DNA of 64,000 bases from Pseudomonas viridiflava. Lineage in GTDB: Bacteria; Pseudomonadota; Gammaproteobacteria; Pseudomonadales; Pseudomonadaceae. Location of the stretch: the NCBI RefSeq assembly GCF_900589395.1, contig NZ_UUIS01000006.1, positions 89,358-153,357 of the forward strand, written 5' to 3'. The notes under the pieces were generated by a model that was not told the origin of the DNA, did no database searches, and saw only the letters and a list, made by a program, of their open reading frames with translations. A program made the position numbers and the translations under genes. Of the stretch, positions 9,126-17,218 are shown piece after piece (position 1 is the first letter of the stretch; every line of letters begins with the position of its first letter).

Positions 9126-10415
9126 ATGCGTGAAGAGTTGAACAAGGGCCTGATCGACTTCCTCAAGGCCTCGCCTACCCCGTTCCATGCCACCGCCACA
9201 TTGGTGCAACATCTGGAAGCCGGTGGCTTCCAGCGCCTGGATGAACGTGACACCTGGACCGTCGAGTCGGGGGGCCGCTATTACGTCACCCGCAACGACT
9301 CCTCCATCATTGCCTTTCGCATGGGCCGCCATTCGCCCCTGATCGGCGGCATCCGCATGGTCGGCGCCCACACTGACAGCCCGTGCCTGCGCGTCAAGCC
9401 GCAGCCTGAGCTGCAACGCCAGGGCTTCTGGCAACTGGGCGTGGAAGTCTATGGCGGCGCATTGCTCGCCCCCTGGTTCGACCGTGACCTGTCGCTGGCC
9501 GGACGCGTGACCTTTCGCCGTGACGGCAAGGTCGAAAGCCAACTGATCGACTTCAAGTTGCCCATCGCTGTCATCCCCAACCTGGCGATTCACCTCAATC
9601 GCACGGCCAATGAAGGCTGGCCGATCAATCCCCAGCTCGAACTGCCGCCGATCGTCGCGCAAGTGGCCGGCGACGAGCGTCCGGATTTCCGCGCCCTGCT
9701 CACCGAGCAACTGGCCCGCGAGCATGACCTGATCGCCGACGTGGTGCTCGATTACGAGCTGAGCTTCTACGACACCCAGAGCGCTGCCGTCGTCGGCCTC
9801 AACGGCGACTTCATCGCCGGCGCCCGGCTCGACAACCTGTTGTCGTGCTATGCCGGCCTGCAGGCGCTGCTCAATGCCACAGGCGAAGAAACCTGCCTGC
9901 TGATCTGCACCGACCATGAGGAAATCGGTTCGTCTTCGGCTTGCGGCGCCAACGGCCCGATGCTGGAACAGACCCTGCAGCGCCTGCTGCCCGAGCATGA
10001 AACCTATGTGCGCAGCATCCAGCGTTCGCTGCTGATCTCGGCCGACAACGCCCACGGCGTGCACCCCAACTACGCCGACAAGCACGACAGCAATCATGGC
10101 CCCAAGCTCAATGCGGGTCCTGTGATCAAGGTCAACAGCAACCAGCGCTACGCCACCAATAGCGAAACGGCCGGATTCTTCCGCCACCTGTGCATGGCTG
10201 AAGAAGTGCCGGTGCAAAGTTTTGTGGTGCGCAGCGACATGGGTTGCGGCTCGACCATCGGCCCGATCACCGCCAGCCACCTGGGCATCCGCACCGTGGA
10301 CATCGGCCTGCCGACCTTCGCCATGCACTCGATTCGCGAACTGGCCGGCAGCCAGGACCTGGGGCACCTGGTCAAGGTGCTGGGGGCGTTCTACGCCAGC
10401 GTCGAACTGCCCTGA
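9126..10415 (+). CDS. apeB: M18 family aminopeptidase
   Basis: The 429-residue protein is a full-length M18 (aspartyl aminopeptidase-like) dinuclear zinc peptidase. Visible metal and active-site motifs are GAHTDSP (His82, Asp84), [16 protein letters not shown] with the catalytic and metal Glu residues, NAHGVHPNY, and the C-terminal [10 protein letters not shown] with the last His ligand. It should remove N-terminal residues from peptides in the cytoplasm. The start is supported by TGGAGTG at -10. It is convergent with the GntR gene, whose stop lies 10 bases away. Confidence 0.92.
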   Translation: MREELNKGLIDFLKASPTPFHATATLVQHLEAGGFQRLDERDTWTVESGGRYYVTRNDSSIIAFRMGRHSPLIGGIRMVGAHTDSPCLRVKPQPELQRQGFWQLGVEVYGGALLAPWFDRDLSLAGRVTFRRDGKVESQLIDFKLPIAVIPNLAIHLNRTANEGWPINPQLELPPIVAQVAGDERPDFRALLTEQLAREHDLIADVVLDYELSFYDTQSAAVVGLNGDFIAGARLDNLLSCYAGLQALLNATGEETCLLICTDHEEIGSSSACGANGPMLEQTLQRLLPEHETYVRSIQRSLLISADNAHGVHPNYADKHDSNHGPKLNAGPVIKVNSNQRYATNSETAGFFRHLCMAEEVPVQSFVVRSDMGCGSTIGPITASHLGIRTVDIGLPTFAMHSIRELAGSQDLGHLVKVLGAFYASVELP

Positions 10416-10425
10416 TTGCCGCGCC

Positions 10426-11142
10426 TCACCCTGGCACCACGGCGCTGATATCAATCGCGTCGTGACGCCAGTACTCCAGGTCGCAATCGATCAGCCGACC
10501 TTCCCGGTCGTGGTTGACCCGGGCGATGCGCAGCCCCGGGGTGCCCGGCGAAACCCTCAGCGCAGCCGCCGCCTGGGCGTGCAGCGCCGTAGGCTGTATC
10601 TCGAAATCCACTTGCCCGTAGTGCAGGCCATAACGCTGGCCGTAAAGTTCGGTCAGCGACTGGCTCAGATCGCAATCGAGGATGTGCGGAAAACAGTCAG
10701 CCTTGAGGTAGTGCTCCACATACAGCACCAACCGCTGATCAATGCGCCGTGCCCGACAGATCTGGATCACGCTGGACAGCGCCGGCAGTTGCAGGCGCTG
10801 GCAGATCATTGCCGGGGCTGGCTGCAGGCGCGCCGATAACAGTTCGGTGTGCGCCTGGCGACCCTGAACCTGCACCATGGCGTGAAAATGGCTGCGGCTG
10901 TTGAGGTCGTAGGCCAGGCGCGGTGGCGAAATGAACCAGCCGCGACGCTCTTCGCGATAGATCAGCCCCAGTGCCTCAAGCTGCACCAGTGCCTCACGCA
11001 GGGTAATGCGGGTGGTGGCGAACACTTCACTGAGCCGGCGCTCGGCCGGCAGCTTGCTGCCCGGCGGCAAGAGGCCACGCTCGACCTGCTCTTGCAGAGC
11101 GTTGCAGATAGCGGTGAAGGCTCGTGGTTCGTCGTCGCGCAT
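10426..11142 (-). CDS. GntR family transcriptional regulator with UTRA domain
   Basis: The 238-residue protein has an N-terminal winged helix typical of GntR (PPGSKLPAERRLSEVFATTRITLREALVQLEALGLI) and a C-terminal UTRA effector domain (about 85-235), so it is of the HutC type. The ATG at 11142 gives the usual family length; an ATG at 11154 lies against the operator and leaves no room for a ribosome site. A perfect HutC/DasR-like palindrome directly upstream suggests autoregulation. The divergent ABC importer, with a second site in its leader, is the obvious target. The ligand is probably the imported compound or its phosphorylated form. Confidence 0.9.
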   Translation of the reverse strand: MRDDEPRAFTAICNALQEQVERGLLPPGSKLPAERRLSEVFATTRITLREALVQLEALGLIYREERRGWFISPPRLAYDLNSRSHFHAMVQVQGRQAHTELLSARLQPAPAMICQRLQLPALSSVIQICRARRIDQRLVLYVEHYLKADCFPHILDCDLSQSLTELYGQRYGLHYGQVDFEIQPTALHAQAAAALRVSPGTPGLRIARVNHDREGRLIDCDLEYWRHDAIDISAVVPG

Positions 11143-11155
11143 TGTGTTACCCATT

Positions 11156-11167
11156 TGGTCTAGACCA
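11156..11167. promoter_or_regulatory. GntR/HutC-type operator, perfect palindrome
   Basis: TGGTCTAGACCA is a perfect 12-bp palindrome that contains the GT-N-TA-N-AC core of HutC-subfamily operators and equals the centre of the DasR site as I recall it. It lies 14 bases upstream of the regulator's chosen start codon, which suits autorepression. Confidence 0.75.
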
Positions 11168-11422
11168 GCGCCATAAACGGGCATGATCGACACAGCCTGC
11201 AGCGCTTGTACACGTTTCCCAGCCTAGCCACCCTCCATGACTGTGCTGTGACACAGACGCTTTGACCGCCTGCCAAGATTAGCTCATACCGGGACCAATA
11301 CCCTGCCAGGCAAGCCTTTTGCCTTGGTCTACGCTTGTATTGCAGCGCAACCTCGTCAGCCCCACGCGCCTTCATCGACACGAAAATGTCATGCAAGGCG
11401 CATAACTTGGCTCAGGTATTGC

Positions 11423-11434
11423 TGATCTAGACCA
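11423..11434. promoter_or_regulatory. Second GntR operator copy, importer side
   Basis: TGATCTAGACCA differs at one position from the perfect palindrome beside the regulator and keeps the TCTAGA core. It lies 52 bases before the binding-protein start codon, a position suited to blocking transcription of the ABC operon. Confidence 0.65.
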
Positions 11435-11485
11435 CATCCGGTGCAACCAACACTTTTTTGCCGCAGCGTATTCAAGGAGCTTCGA

Positions 11486-12553
11486 ATGAAACACCTTTTG
11501 TTAGCGTCATTGCTGGGTTCGGCCATTGCCATGAGCAACCTGGCCTTCGCGGCTGAAACAGACCTCAAGACCCTGGAAGACGCTGCCCGCGCCGAGGGCG
11601 CGATCAACAGTGTCGGCATGCCGGATGACTGGGCCAACTGGAAAGGCACCTGGGCCGACCTGACCGCCAAGTACGGCCTCAAGCACATGGACACCGACAT
11701 GTCCTCGGCTCAGGAAGTGGCCAAGTTCGATGCCGAAAAGGACAACGCCAGCGCCGACATCGGTGACGTGGGCGCCGCCTTCGGTCCCATCGCCACCGCC
11801 AAGGGCGTGACCCAGCCGTACAAGCCCAGCACCTGGGAGCAGGTCCCGGAGTGGGCCAAGGACAAGGACGGCCACTGGGCGCTGGCGTACACCGGCACCA
11901 TCGCCTTCATCGTCAACAAGAACCTGCTGCACGGCTCGGAAATCCCGAAGAGCTGGGCCGATCTGAAAACCGGCAAGTACAAGGTTTCCATCGGCGACGT
12001 CAGCACCGCCGCCCAGGCCTCCAACGGCGTGCTGGCGGCGGCCATGGCCTTCAAGGGCGACGAAACCAATATCGAGCCCGGCCTGCAATTGTTCACCGAT
12101 ATTGCAAAGCAGAAGCGCCTGTCGCTGGCCAACCCGACCATCCAGACCATCGAAAAAGGTGAAGTGGAAGTCGGCGTGGTCTGGGACTTCAACGGCCTGA
12201 GCTACAAGGCCAAGATGGCCAAGCCCGATGATTTCGTGGTGCTGATCCCCTCCGACGGCTCGGTGATCTCCGGCTACACCACCATCATCAACAAGTACGC
12301 CAAGCACCCCAACGCGGCCAAGCTGGCGCGCGAATACATCTTCAGCGACGCCGGGCAGATCAACCTGGCCCGTGGCAACGCCCGGCCGATCCGCGCCGAG
12401 CACGTGACCCTCCCGGACGACGTGAAGGCCAAGCTGCTGCCCAACGAACAGTACAAGCACGTAACCCCGATCAAGAACGCCGACGCCTGGGAAAAGACCG
12501 CCAAGGCCCTGCCACAGAAATGGAACGAGCAAGTCATCATCGAGATGAACTGA
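11486..12553 (+). CDS. ABC importer periplasmic binding protein (Fe3+/polyamine/phosphonate type)
   Basis: The 355-residue protein has a signal peptide (residues 1-22, ending AFAA) and the type II periplasmic fold of the family that includes AfuA/PotD-like proteins: ALAYTGTIAFIVNKN, SWADL, and the hinge VWDFNGLSY. The family transports iron, polyamines, thiamine, aminoethylphosphonate or phosphate esters. The tyrosines that mark iron binders are not evident, and the HAD phosphatase downstream hints at a phosphorylated ligand. ATG at 11486 is preceded by CAAGGAGC. It is the first gene of a five-gene operon and is followed by a long hairpin. Confidence 0.82.
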   Translation: MKHLLLASLLGSAIAMSNLAFAAETDLKTLEDAARAEGAINSVGMPDDWANWKGTWADLTAKYGLKHMDTDMSSAQEVAKFDAEKDNASADIGDVGAAFGPIATAKGVTQPYKPSTWEQVPEWAKDKDGHWALAYTGTIAFIVNKNLLHGSEIPKSWADLKTGKYKVSIGDVSTAAQASNGVLAAAMAFKGDETNIEPGLQLFTDIAKQKRLSLANPTIQTIEKGEVEVGVVWDFNGLSYKAKMAKPDDFVVLIPSDGSVISGYTTIINKYAKHPNAAKLAREYIFSDAGQINLARGNARPIRAEHVTLPDDVKAKLLPNEQYKHVTPIKNADAWEKTAKALPQKWNEQVIIEMN

Positions 12554-12582
12554 TCCCGGTGTTGTAAACGGATTGCCCGTTT

Positions 12583-12620
12583 GCAGGGACGCGCCTGGCC
12601 CAGGCCAGGCGCGTCCCTGC
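12583..12620 (+). repeat. Perfect 18-bp inverted repeat between binding protein and permease
   Basis: Arms 12583-12600 and 12603-12620 are perfectly complementary and separated by two bases, and no T run follows. Such stem-loops after a periplasmic binding-protein gene commonly protect the upstream mRNA and lower expression of the membrane genes downstream, as after malE. That role is inferred here. Confidence 0.8.
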
Positions 12621-12649
12621 CATCCATCCACTGCCTGCGAGCCATTCAT

Positions 12650-13492
12650 GTGAAACCTCTTTCCCGCGGTCAATGGCTGGCCCTGTTGTGCCTGCTGCCC
12701 TTTGCAGGGTTTTTCATCGTCTTCCAGATCGCACCGCTGGCCTGGGTCGCGATCCACAGCCTGCAGTCGGACAACGGCTGGGGCCTGGACAACTTTGCCA
12801 AGGCGTTCAACTCGCGCTTCTACCGCCAGGCCATGCAGTTCAGCCTGGAGATAAGCTTCTGGTCAAGCCTGTTCGGCATCGTGATCGCCACCCTGGGCGC
12901 CTGGTCGCTGCACCAGGTCGATTCACGGCTGCGAGACTTCGTCAGCGCGTTCGCCAACATGACCAGCAACTTTTCCGGGGTGCCGCTGGCGTTTGCCTTC
13001 ATCATCCTGCTGGGTTTCAACGGCGCACTGACCCTGATCCTCAAGCAGGCCGGGATCATCGATGACTTCAACCTGTACTCCAAGACCGGCCTGATCCTGG
13101 TCTATACCTATTTCCAGATTCCGCTCGGCGTCTTGCTGCTGTACCCGGCCTTCGACGCCCTGCGCGATGACTGGGCCGAATCCGCAGCGCTGCTGGGCGC
13201 CAGTCCCTGGCAGTTCTGGCGGCATATCGGCCTGCCGGTGCTGACCCCGGCGCTGCTGGGCACCTTCGTCATCCTGCTGGCCAACGCGCTGGGGGCCTAT
13301 GCCACGGTGTACGCGCTGACCACCGGCAATTTCAACGTCCTGCCGATCCGCATCGCGGCGATGGTGGCCGGCGATATCACCCTGGACCCGAACATGGCCA
13401 GTGCCCTGGCGATGATTCTGGTCGGGCTCATGACCCTGGTGACCGTGGTGCATCAGTGGCTGCTCAAGAGGAGCTACCATGTCGCGCGCTGA
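12650..13492 (+). CDS. ABC importer permease (first subunit)
   Basis: The 280-residue inner-membrane protein has about six membrane helices and the permease EAA-like loop in the form WAESAALLGASPWQFWRHIGLPVLTPALLG (near 180-205), which docks with the ATPase. The GTG at 12650 was chosen because it puts the start just before the first hydrophobic segment and after the hairpin; a longer frame would run through the hairpin. Its end overlaps the second permease by 14 bases. It acts with the products at 11486, 13479 and 14278. Confidence 0.85.
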   Translation: MKPLSRGQWLALLCLLPFAGFFIVFQIAPLAWVAIHSLQSDNGWGLDNFAKAFNSRFYRQAMQFSLEISFWSSLFGIVIATLGAWSLHQVDSRLRDFVSAFANMTSNFSGVPLAFAFIILLGFNGALTLILKQAGIIDDFNLYSKTGLILVYTYFQIPLGVLLLYPAFDALRDDWAESAALLGASPWQFWRHIGLPVLTPALLGTFVILLANALGAYATVYALTTGNFNVLPIRIAAMVAGDITLDPNMASALAMILVGLMTLVTVVHQWLLKRSYHVAR

Positions 13493-14276
13493 ACGCCGTT
13501 CTGCCCCGCTCTACCATCGGCTGGTGGTCTGGCTGCTGTTTGCCATCCTGCTGCTGCCGCTGGTGGGCACGCTGCTGTATTCACTCTCGACCAGTTGGTC
13601 GGCCACCGTACTGCCCAGCGGGCTGACCTTCAAGTGGTACCTGGCGCTATGGAGCGATGCGCGTTTTCTCAGCGCCTTCGGCCAGTCACTGCTGGTGTGC
13701 GTGGGCGCCCTGCTGCTGGCGGTGGTGCTGATCCTGCCTTTGCTGTTCGTGGTGCATTACCACTTCCCGCGTCTGGACGGGCTGATGAACATTCTCATCC
13801 TGCTGCCCTTCGCGGTGCCACCGGTGGTGTCTTCGGTGGGCCTGATGCAGCTCTATGGCTCCGGGCCCATGGCCATGGTCGGCACGCCGTGGATCCTGAT
13901 CGGCTGCTATTTCACCATCGCCCTGCCGTTCATGTACCGCGCCATCACCAACAACCTGCAAGCCATCAATCTGGTCGACCTGATGGATGCCGCCCGCCTG
14001 CTGGGCGCCAGTACCTGGCAAGCCGCATTCCTGGTGGTCCTGCCCAACCTGCGCAAGGGCCTGATGGTCGCCCTGTTGCTGTCGTTTTCGTTCCTGTTCG
14101 GTGAGTTCGTGTTCGCCAACCTGCTGGTGGGCACCCGCTACGAGACGTTGCAGGTGTACCTGAACAACATGCGCAACAGCAGCGGCCACTTCAACAGCGC
14201 GCTGGTGATCTCCTATTTTCTCTTCGTACTGGTACTGACCTGGGTCGCCAATCGACTGAACAAGGACAAAGACTGA
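13479..14276 (+). CDS. ABC importer permease (second subunit)
   Basis: The 265-residue inner-membrane protein has six predicted helices and the coupling loop DLMDAARLLGASTWQAAFLVVLPNLRKGL near residues 165-195. It forms a heterodimer with the preceding permease, whose reading frame it overlaps by 14 bases, and is translated from an ATG preceded by AAGAGGAG. The ATPase gene starts two bases after its stop. Together they make a PotB/PotC-like permease pair. Confidence 0.87.
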   Translation: MSRAERRSAPLYHRLVVWLLFAILLLPLVGTLLYSLSTSWSATVLPSGLTFKWYLALWSDARFLSAFGQSLLVCVGALLLAVVLILPLLFVVHYHFPRLDGLMNILILLPFAVPPVVSSVGLMQLYGSGPMAMVGTPWILIGCYFTIALPFMYRAITNNLQAINLVDLMDAARLLGASTWQAAFLVVLPNLRKGLMVALLLSFSFLFGEFVFANLLVGTRYETLQVYLNNMRNSSGHFNSALVISYFLFVLVLTWVANRLNKDKD

Positions 14277-14277
14277 G

Positions 14278-15267
14278 ATGAGCTTTATCAGTATCGAAAA
14301 CCTGCAGAAAACCTACAGCGGCACCCCGGTGTTCAGTGACATCCAGTGCCACATCGCCAAGGGCGAGTTCATCACCCTGCTGGGCCCGTCCGGCTGCGGC
14401 AAGTCGACCCTGTTGCGCTGCATTGCCGGCCTGACACCGGTGGACCACGGCCGCATCCTGCTCGATGGCCAGGACCTGGTGCCCCTGAGCCCGCAGAAAC
14501 GCCAGATTGGCATGGTGTTCCAGAGCTATGCACTGTTTCCCAACATGACCGTGGCGCAAAACGTCGCCTTCGGCCTGCGCATGCAGAAGGTCAACACGGC
14601 CGACAGCCAGCAACGGGTCGACGAAATGCTCAGGCTGGTCGAACTGCAGGACTTTTCCAGACGCTACCCGCACCAGTTGTCCGGCGGGCAATGCCAGCGC
14701 GTGGCCCTGGCACGCTCGCTGGTCACCCGGCCGCGCCTGCTGTTGCTCGATGAGCCGCTGTCGGCGCTGGATGCACGGATTCGCAAGCACCTGCGCGAAC
14801 AGATCCGCGCCATCCAGCGCGAACTGAACCTGACCACGATTTTCGTCACCCATGACCAGGAAGAAGCATTGACGATGTCAGACCGCATCTTTCTGATGAA
14901 CCAGGGCCGTATCGTCCAGAGCGGCGACGCCGAGACCCTCTACACCGCGCCCGTGGATGCCTTTGCGGCCGGCTTTATCGGCAACTACAACCTGCTGGAG
15001 CCCGACGTCGCCAGCCGCCTGCTGCAACGCCCGGTCGCCGGCCGCATCGCCATCCGCCCCGAGGCCATCGAATTGCATGCCCAAGGCACCCTGCACGCAA
15101 GGATCCGCAGCCACAGCCTGCTGGGCAACGTGATCCGCTATCGGGTCGAGGCCAACGGTGTGGACCTGGTGGTCGACGTACTGAACCGGTCGGCCGCTGA
15201 CCTGCACCCCGACGGCAGCCCGGTCAACCTGAAGATCGAACCATCGGCCCTCTGCCTCGTAAGCTGA
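14278..15267 (+). CDS. ABC importer ATP-binding protein
   Basis: The 329-residue protein has Walker A GPSGCGKST (residues 38-46), the signature LSGGQCQRVALARSLV, Walker B LLLLDEP, the D-loop SALDA and the switch H in FVTHDQEE. Beyond about residue 235 there is a TOBE-like regulatory domain, as in PotA/FbpC proteins. It energises the two permeases encoded just upstream. Its stop is 141 bases before the HAD gene; that gap includes GCTTGCGGCTT-like short direct repeats and no clear terminator. Confidence 0.9.
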   Translation: MSFISIENLQKTYSGTPVFSDIQCHIAKGEFITLLGPSGCGKSTLLRCIAGLTPVDHGRILLDGQDLVPLSPQKRQIGMVFQSYALFPNMTVAQNVAFGLRMQKVNTADSQQRVDEMLRLVELQDFSRRYPHQLSGGQCQRVALARSLVTRPRLLLLDEPLSALDARIRKHLREQIRAIQRELNLTTIFVTHDQEEALTMSDRIFLMNQGRIVQSGDAETLYTAPVDAFAAGFIGNYNLLEPDVASRLLQRPVAGRIAIRPEAIELHAQGTLHARIRSHSLLGNVIRYRVEANGVDLVVDVLNRSAADLHPDGSPVNLKIEPSALCLVS

Positions 15268-15408
15268 AGCCTCGGCAAGGGGCAAGTTGACCGCATCGCT
15301 TTTGCTTTACTTGCGGCTTGGGGCTTGCGGCTCGCCATTTACCCCTTGAAACGAGCGGTTGCGTGCCCTCACCATGACCGCTTCGCTCAAACGCCTTGGG
15401 AGGCATGC

Positions 15409-16062
15409 ATGCCCGTAGCAATTTTCGACCTGGACGAAACCCTGATCGACGGCGATTGCGCCACCTTGTGGTGCGAGCAGATGGGGCGGCTGGGCTGGGT
15501 CGACACCGCGTGGTTCATGCAGCGCAACGATGAACTGATGACCGCCTACAGCGCTGGCGAACTGGCCATGGAAGATTACATGGCCTTCAGCCTGGAGCCG
15601 ATGGTGGGGCGCACGCCGGAAGAAATCGAGCACCTTGTCGCACCCTGGGTCGAAGACTTCATCGAGCCGATCATTTTCAGCGATGCCTGCAAGGCCATCG
15701 CCGCGCACCGCGCCAAGGGCGACCGGATCCTGGTGATCTCCGCCTCCGGCGAGCATTTGGTGCGTCCGATTGCCGAGCGCCTGGGCATTGATGAAGTGCT
15801 GGCCATCGGCCTGGACGTTCAGCATGGTGTCTACAGCGGGGCCACGGTGGGCGTGCTGACCTACCAGCAGGGCAAGGTCACCCGCCTGCTGGAATGGCTG
15901 GACGCCGAAGGCGAGAACCTCGAAGGCGCCAGCTTTTATTCCGACTCACGCAACGACCTGCCGCTTTTGCTCAAGGTCGACCACCCGCAGGTGGTCAACC
16001 CTGATCCCGTATTGCTGGCACACGCCGAGCAGGCCGGCTGGCCGGTGCATCGCTGGAAGTGA
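15409..16062 (+). CDS. HAD-IB family phosphatase
   Basis: The 217-residue protein has HAD motif I FDLDETLI (nucleophile Asp7, acid Asp9), motif II SAS in ILVISASGEHL, the conserved Lys in QGKVTRL and motif III YSDSRNDLPLL. It is of the phosphoserine-phosphatase-like IB subfamily with a helical cap. The ATG at 15409 has GGGAGG upstream. Its place behind an ABC importer of the phosphonate/phosphate-ester type suggests it dephosphorylates the imported compound or its product. The substrate is unknown. Confidence 0.85.
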   Translation: MPVAIFDLDETLIDGDCATLWCEQMGRLGWVDTAWFMQRNDELMTAYSAGELAMEDYMAFSLEPMVGRTPEEIEHLVAPWVEDFIEPIIFSDACKAIAAHRAKGDRILVISASGEHLVRPIAERLGIDEVLAIGLDVQHGVYSGATVGVLTYQQGKVTRLLEWLDAEGENLEGASFYSDSRNDLPLLLKVDHPQVVNPDPVLLAHAEQAGWPVHRWK

Positions 16063-16116
16063 CCGGCCCCAACAGGGTGCCTCTGGAAACGCAGCTTCTG
16101 GAGGTGCCCGACAGGT

Positions 16117-17082
16117 TCAGGCCAGGCTGGGGTCGATCACCAGCACCAGCTTGCCGTTGACCTGATTGCTCTCCAGCGTTTCATAGGCCTCGCCGGCCTG
16201 GTCCATCGGGAACGTACGGGCCAGTTGCGGGTTGAGACGGCCTTCGCTGAACAGTGGCCATACATGCTGGCCCAGGTCGCTGAGCAGGTCGGCCTTGAAC
16301 TGATCGTCACGACTGCGCAGGGTCGAGCCCAGCACGTGGATACGCTTGCCCAGCACCTGCGCCAGGTCGATCCCGGCCTGGCGCCCGCCCATCAGACCAA
16401 TCAGGACCCAGCGTCCATCCTGGCCGAGCAGCTTGAGGTTGAGCGCGGCATAATCGTTGCCACCGACCGGGTCGAGCACCACATCGAAGGGGGCAAAATC
16501 CTTGAGGCTTTCAAGGTTGTCGCTGCGCACGACACCGCCCTGGGCACCCAGCCCGGTGCAATACGCCAGACGCTCGGCAGAGCCGACGCTGACCCAGACC
16601 GGGCTGCCGAAGGCCTTGCATAGCTGAATGGCGGCTGAACCAACGCCACTTGCCCCGGCGTGCAGCAAAACCTTTTCACCGGGCTTGAGACCGGCCAGCT
16701 GGAACAGGTTCAACCAGGCCGTGGCATACACCTCCGGGATCGCGGCGGCCTGATGCAACGACAACCCCTCGGGTACCGGCAACACATGCCGGGCATCGAC
16801 CACCACTTCTTCGGCCATGCCGCCGCCTGCCAGCAGGGCGCAGACCCTGTCGCCCTTTTGCCAGGCGGTGCCGGGGCCGACCTCGGCAATCACGCCCGAG
16901 CATTCCAGGCCCAGAAATTCACTCGCCCCCGGCGGTGGCGCATAGTGACCCGCACGCTGCAACAGGTCGGCACGGTTGAGTCCCGCCGCTGCCACCTTGA
17001 TACGAACCTGGCCGACATCCAGAGCCAGGCTCTGTGTCTGGACCCATTCCACATGTCCGTTAACGCCTTGCAATGCCTTCAC
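16117..17082 (-). CDS. NAD(P)H quinone oxidoreductase, PIG3 type (zinc-free MDR family)
   Basis: The 321-residue protein is a medium-chain dehydrogenase/reductase. It has the catalytic-domain stretch GLNRADLLQRAGHYAPPPGASEFLGLECSG, the nucleotide-binding LLHAGASGVGSAAIQLCKAFG and the GLMGG loop. Zinc-binding cysteines are absent, as in quinone oxidoreductases that use NADPH. The GTG at 17082 was chosen over an ATG at 17139 because GGAGG lies 5 bases upstream and family homology begins with MKALQ. It is divergent from prc. Confidence 0.88.
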   Translation of the reverse strand: MKALQGVNGHVEWVQTQSLALDVGQVRIKVAAAGLNRADLLQRAGHYAPPPGASEFLGLECSGVIAEVGPGTAWQKGDRVCALLAGGGMAEEVVVDARHVLPVPEGLSLHQAAAIPEVYATAWLNLFQLAGLKPGEKVLLHAGASGVGSAAIQLCKAFGSPVWVSVGSAERLAYCTGLGAQGGVVRSDNLESLKDFAPFDVVLDPVGGNDYAALNLKLLGQDGRWVLIGLMGGRQAGIDLAQVLGKRIHVLGSTLRSRDDQFKADLLSDLGQHVWPLFSEGRLNPQLARTFPMDQAGEAYETLESNQVNGKLVLVIDPSLA

Positions 17083-17218
17083 GGTGCCTCCATAGTGAGT
17101 CAGGACTGAGCCCGCGGCTGCTGCCCCGGGCTTTTGCATTATGCGACCGGGTCCATGGAACCGGCGATCTCTAAGACGGCCTAATATGCGTGATCAATTG
17201 TCTCCGCGTCGAATCAGC

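Larger units (their letters stand above)
11143..11485. other. Divergent intergenic region between regulator and importer
   Basis: These 343 bases separate the GntR gene from the binding-protein gene and must hold both promoters. They contain one perfect operator (11156-11167), one single-mismatch copy (11423-11434) and a weaker half-site TGGTCTA at 11335-11341. The ribosome site AAGGAGC lies just before the importer start. No open frame of note is present and I could not name a convincing -35/-10 pair. Confidence 0.6.

Noticed and set aside
15268..15408. Short direct repeats of GGCTTG type before the HAD gene
   Set aside because: They are too short and irregular to name as an element and show no stable hairpin.
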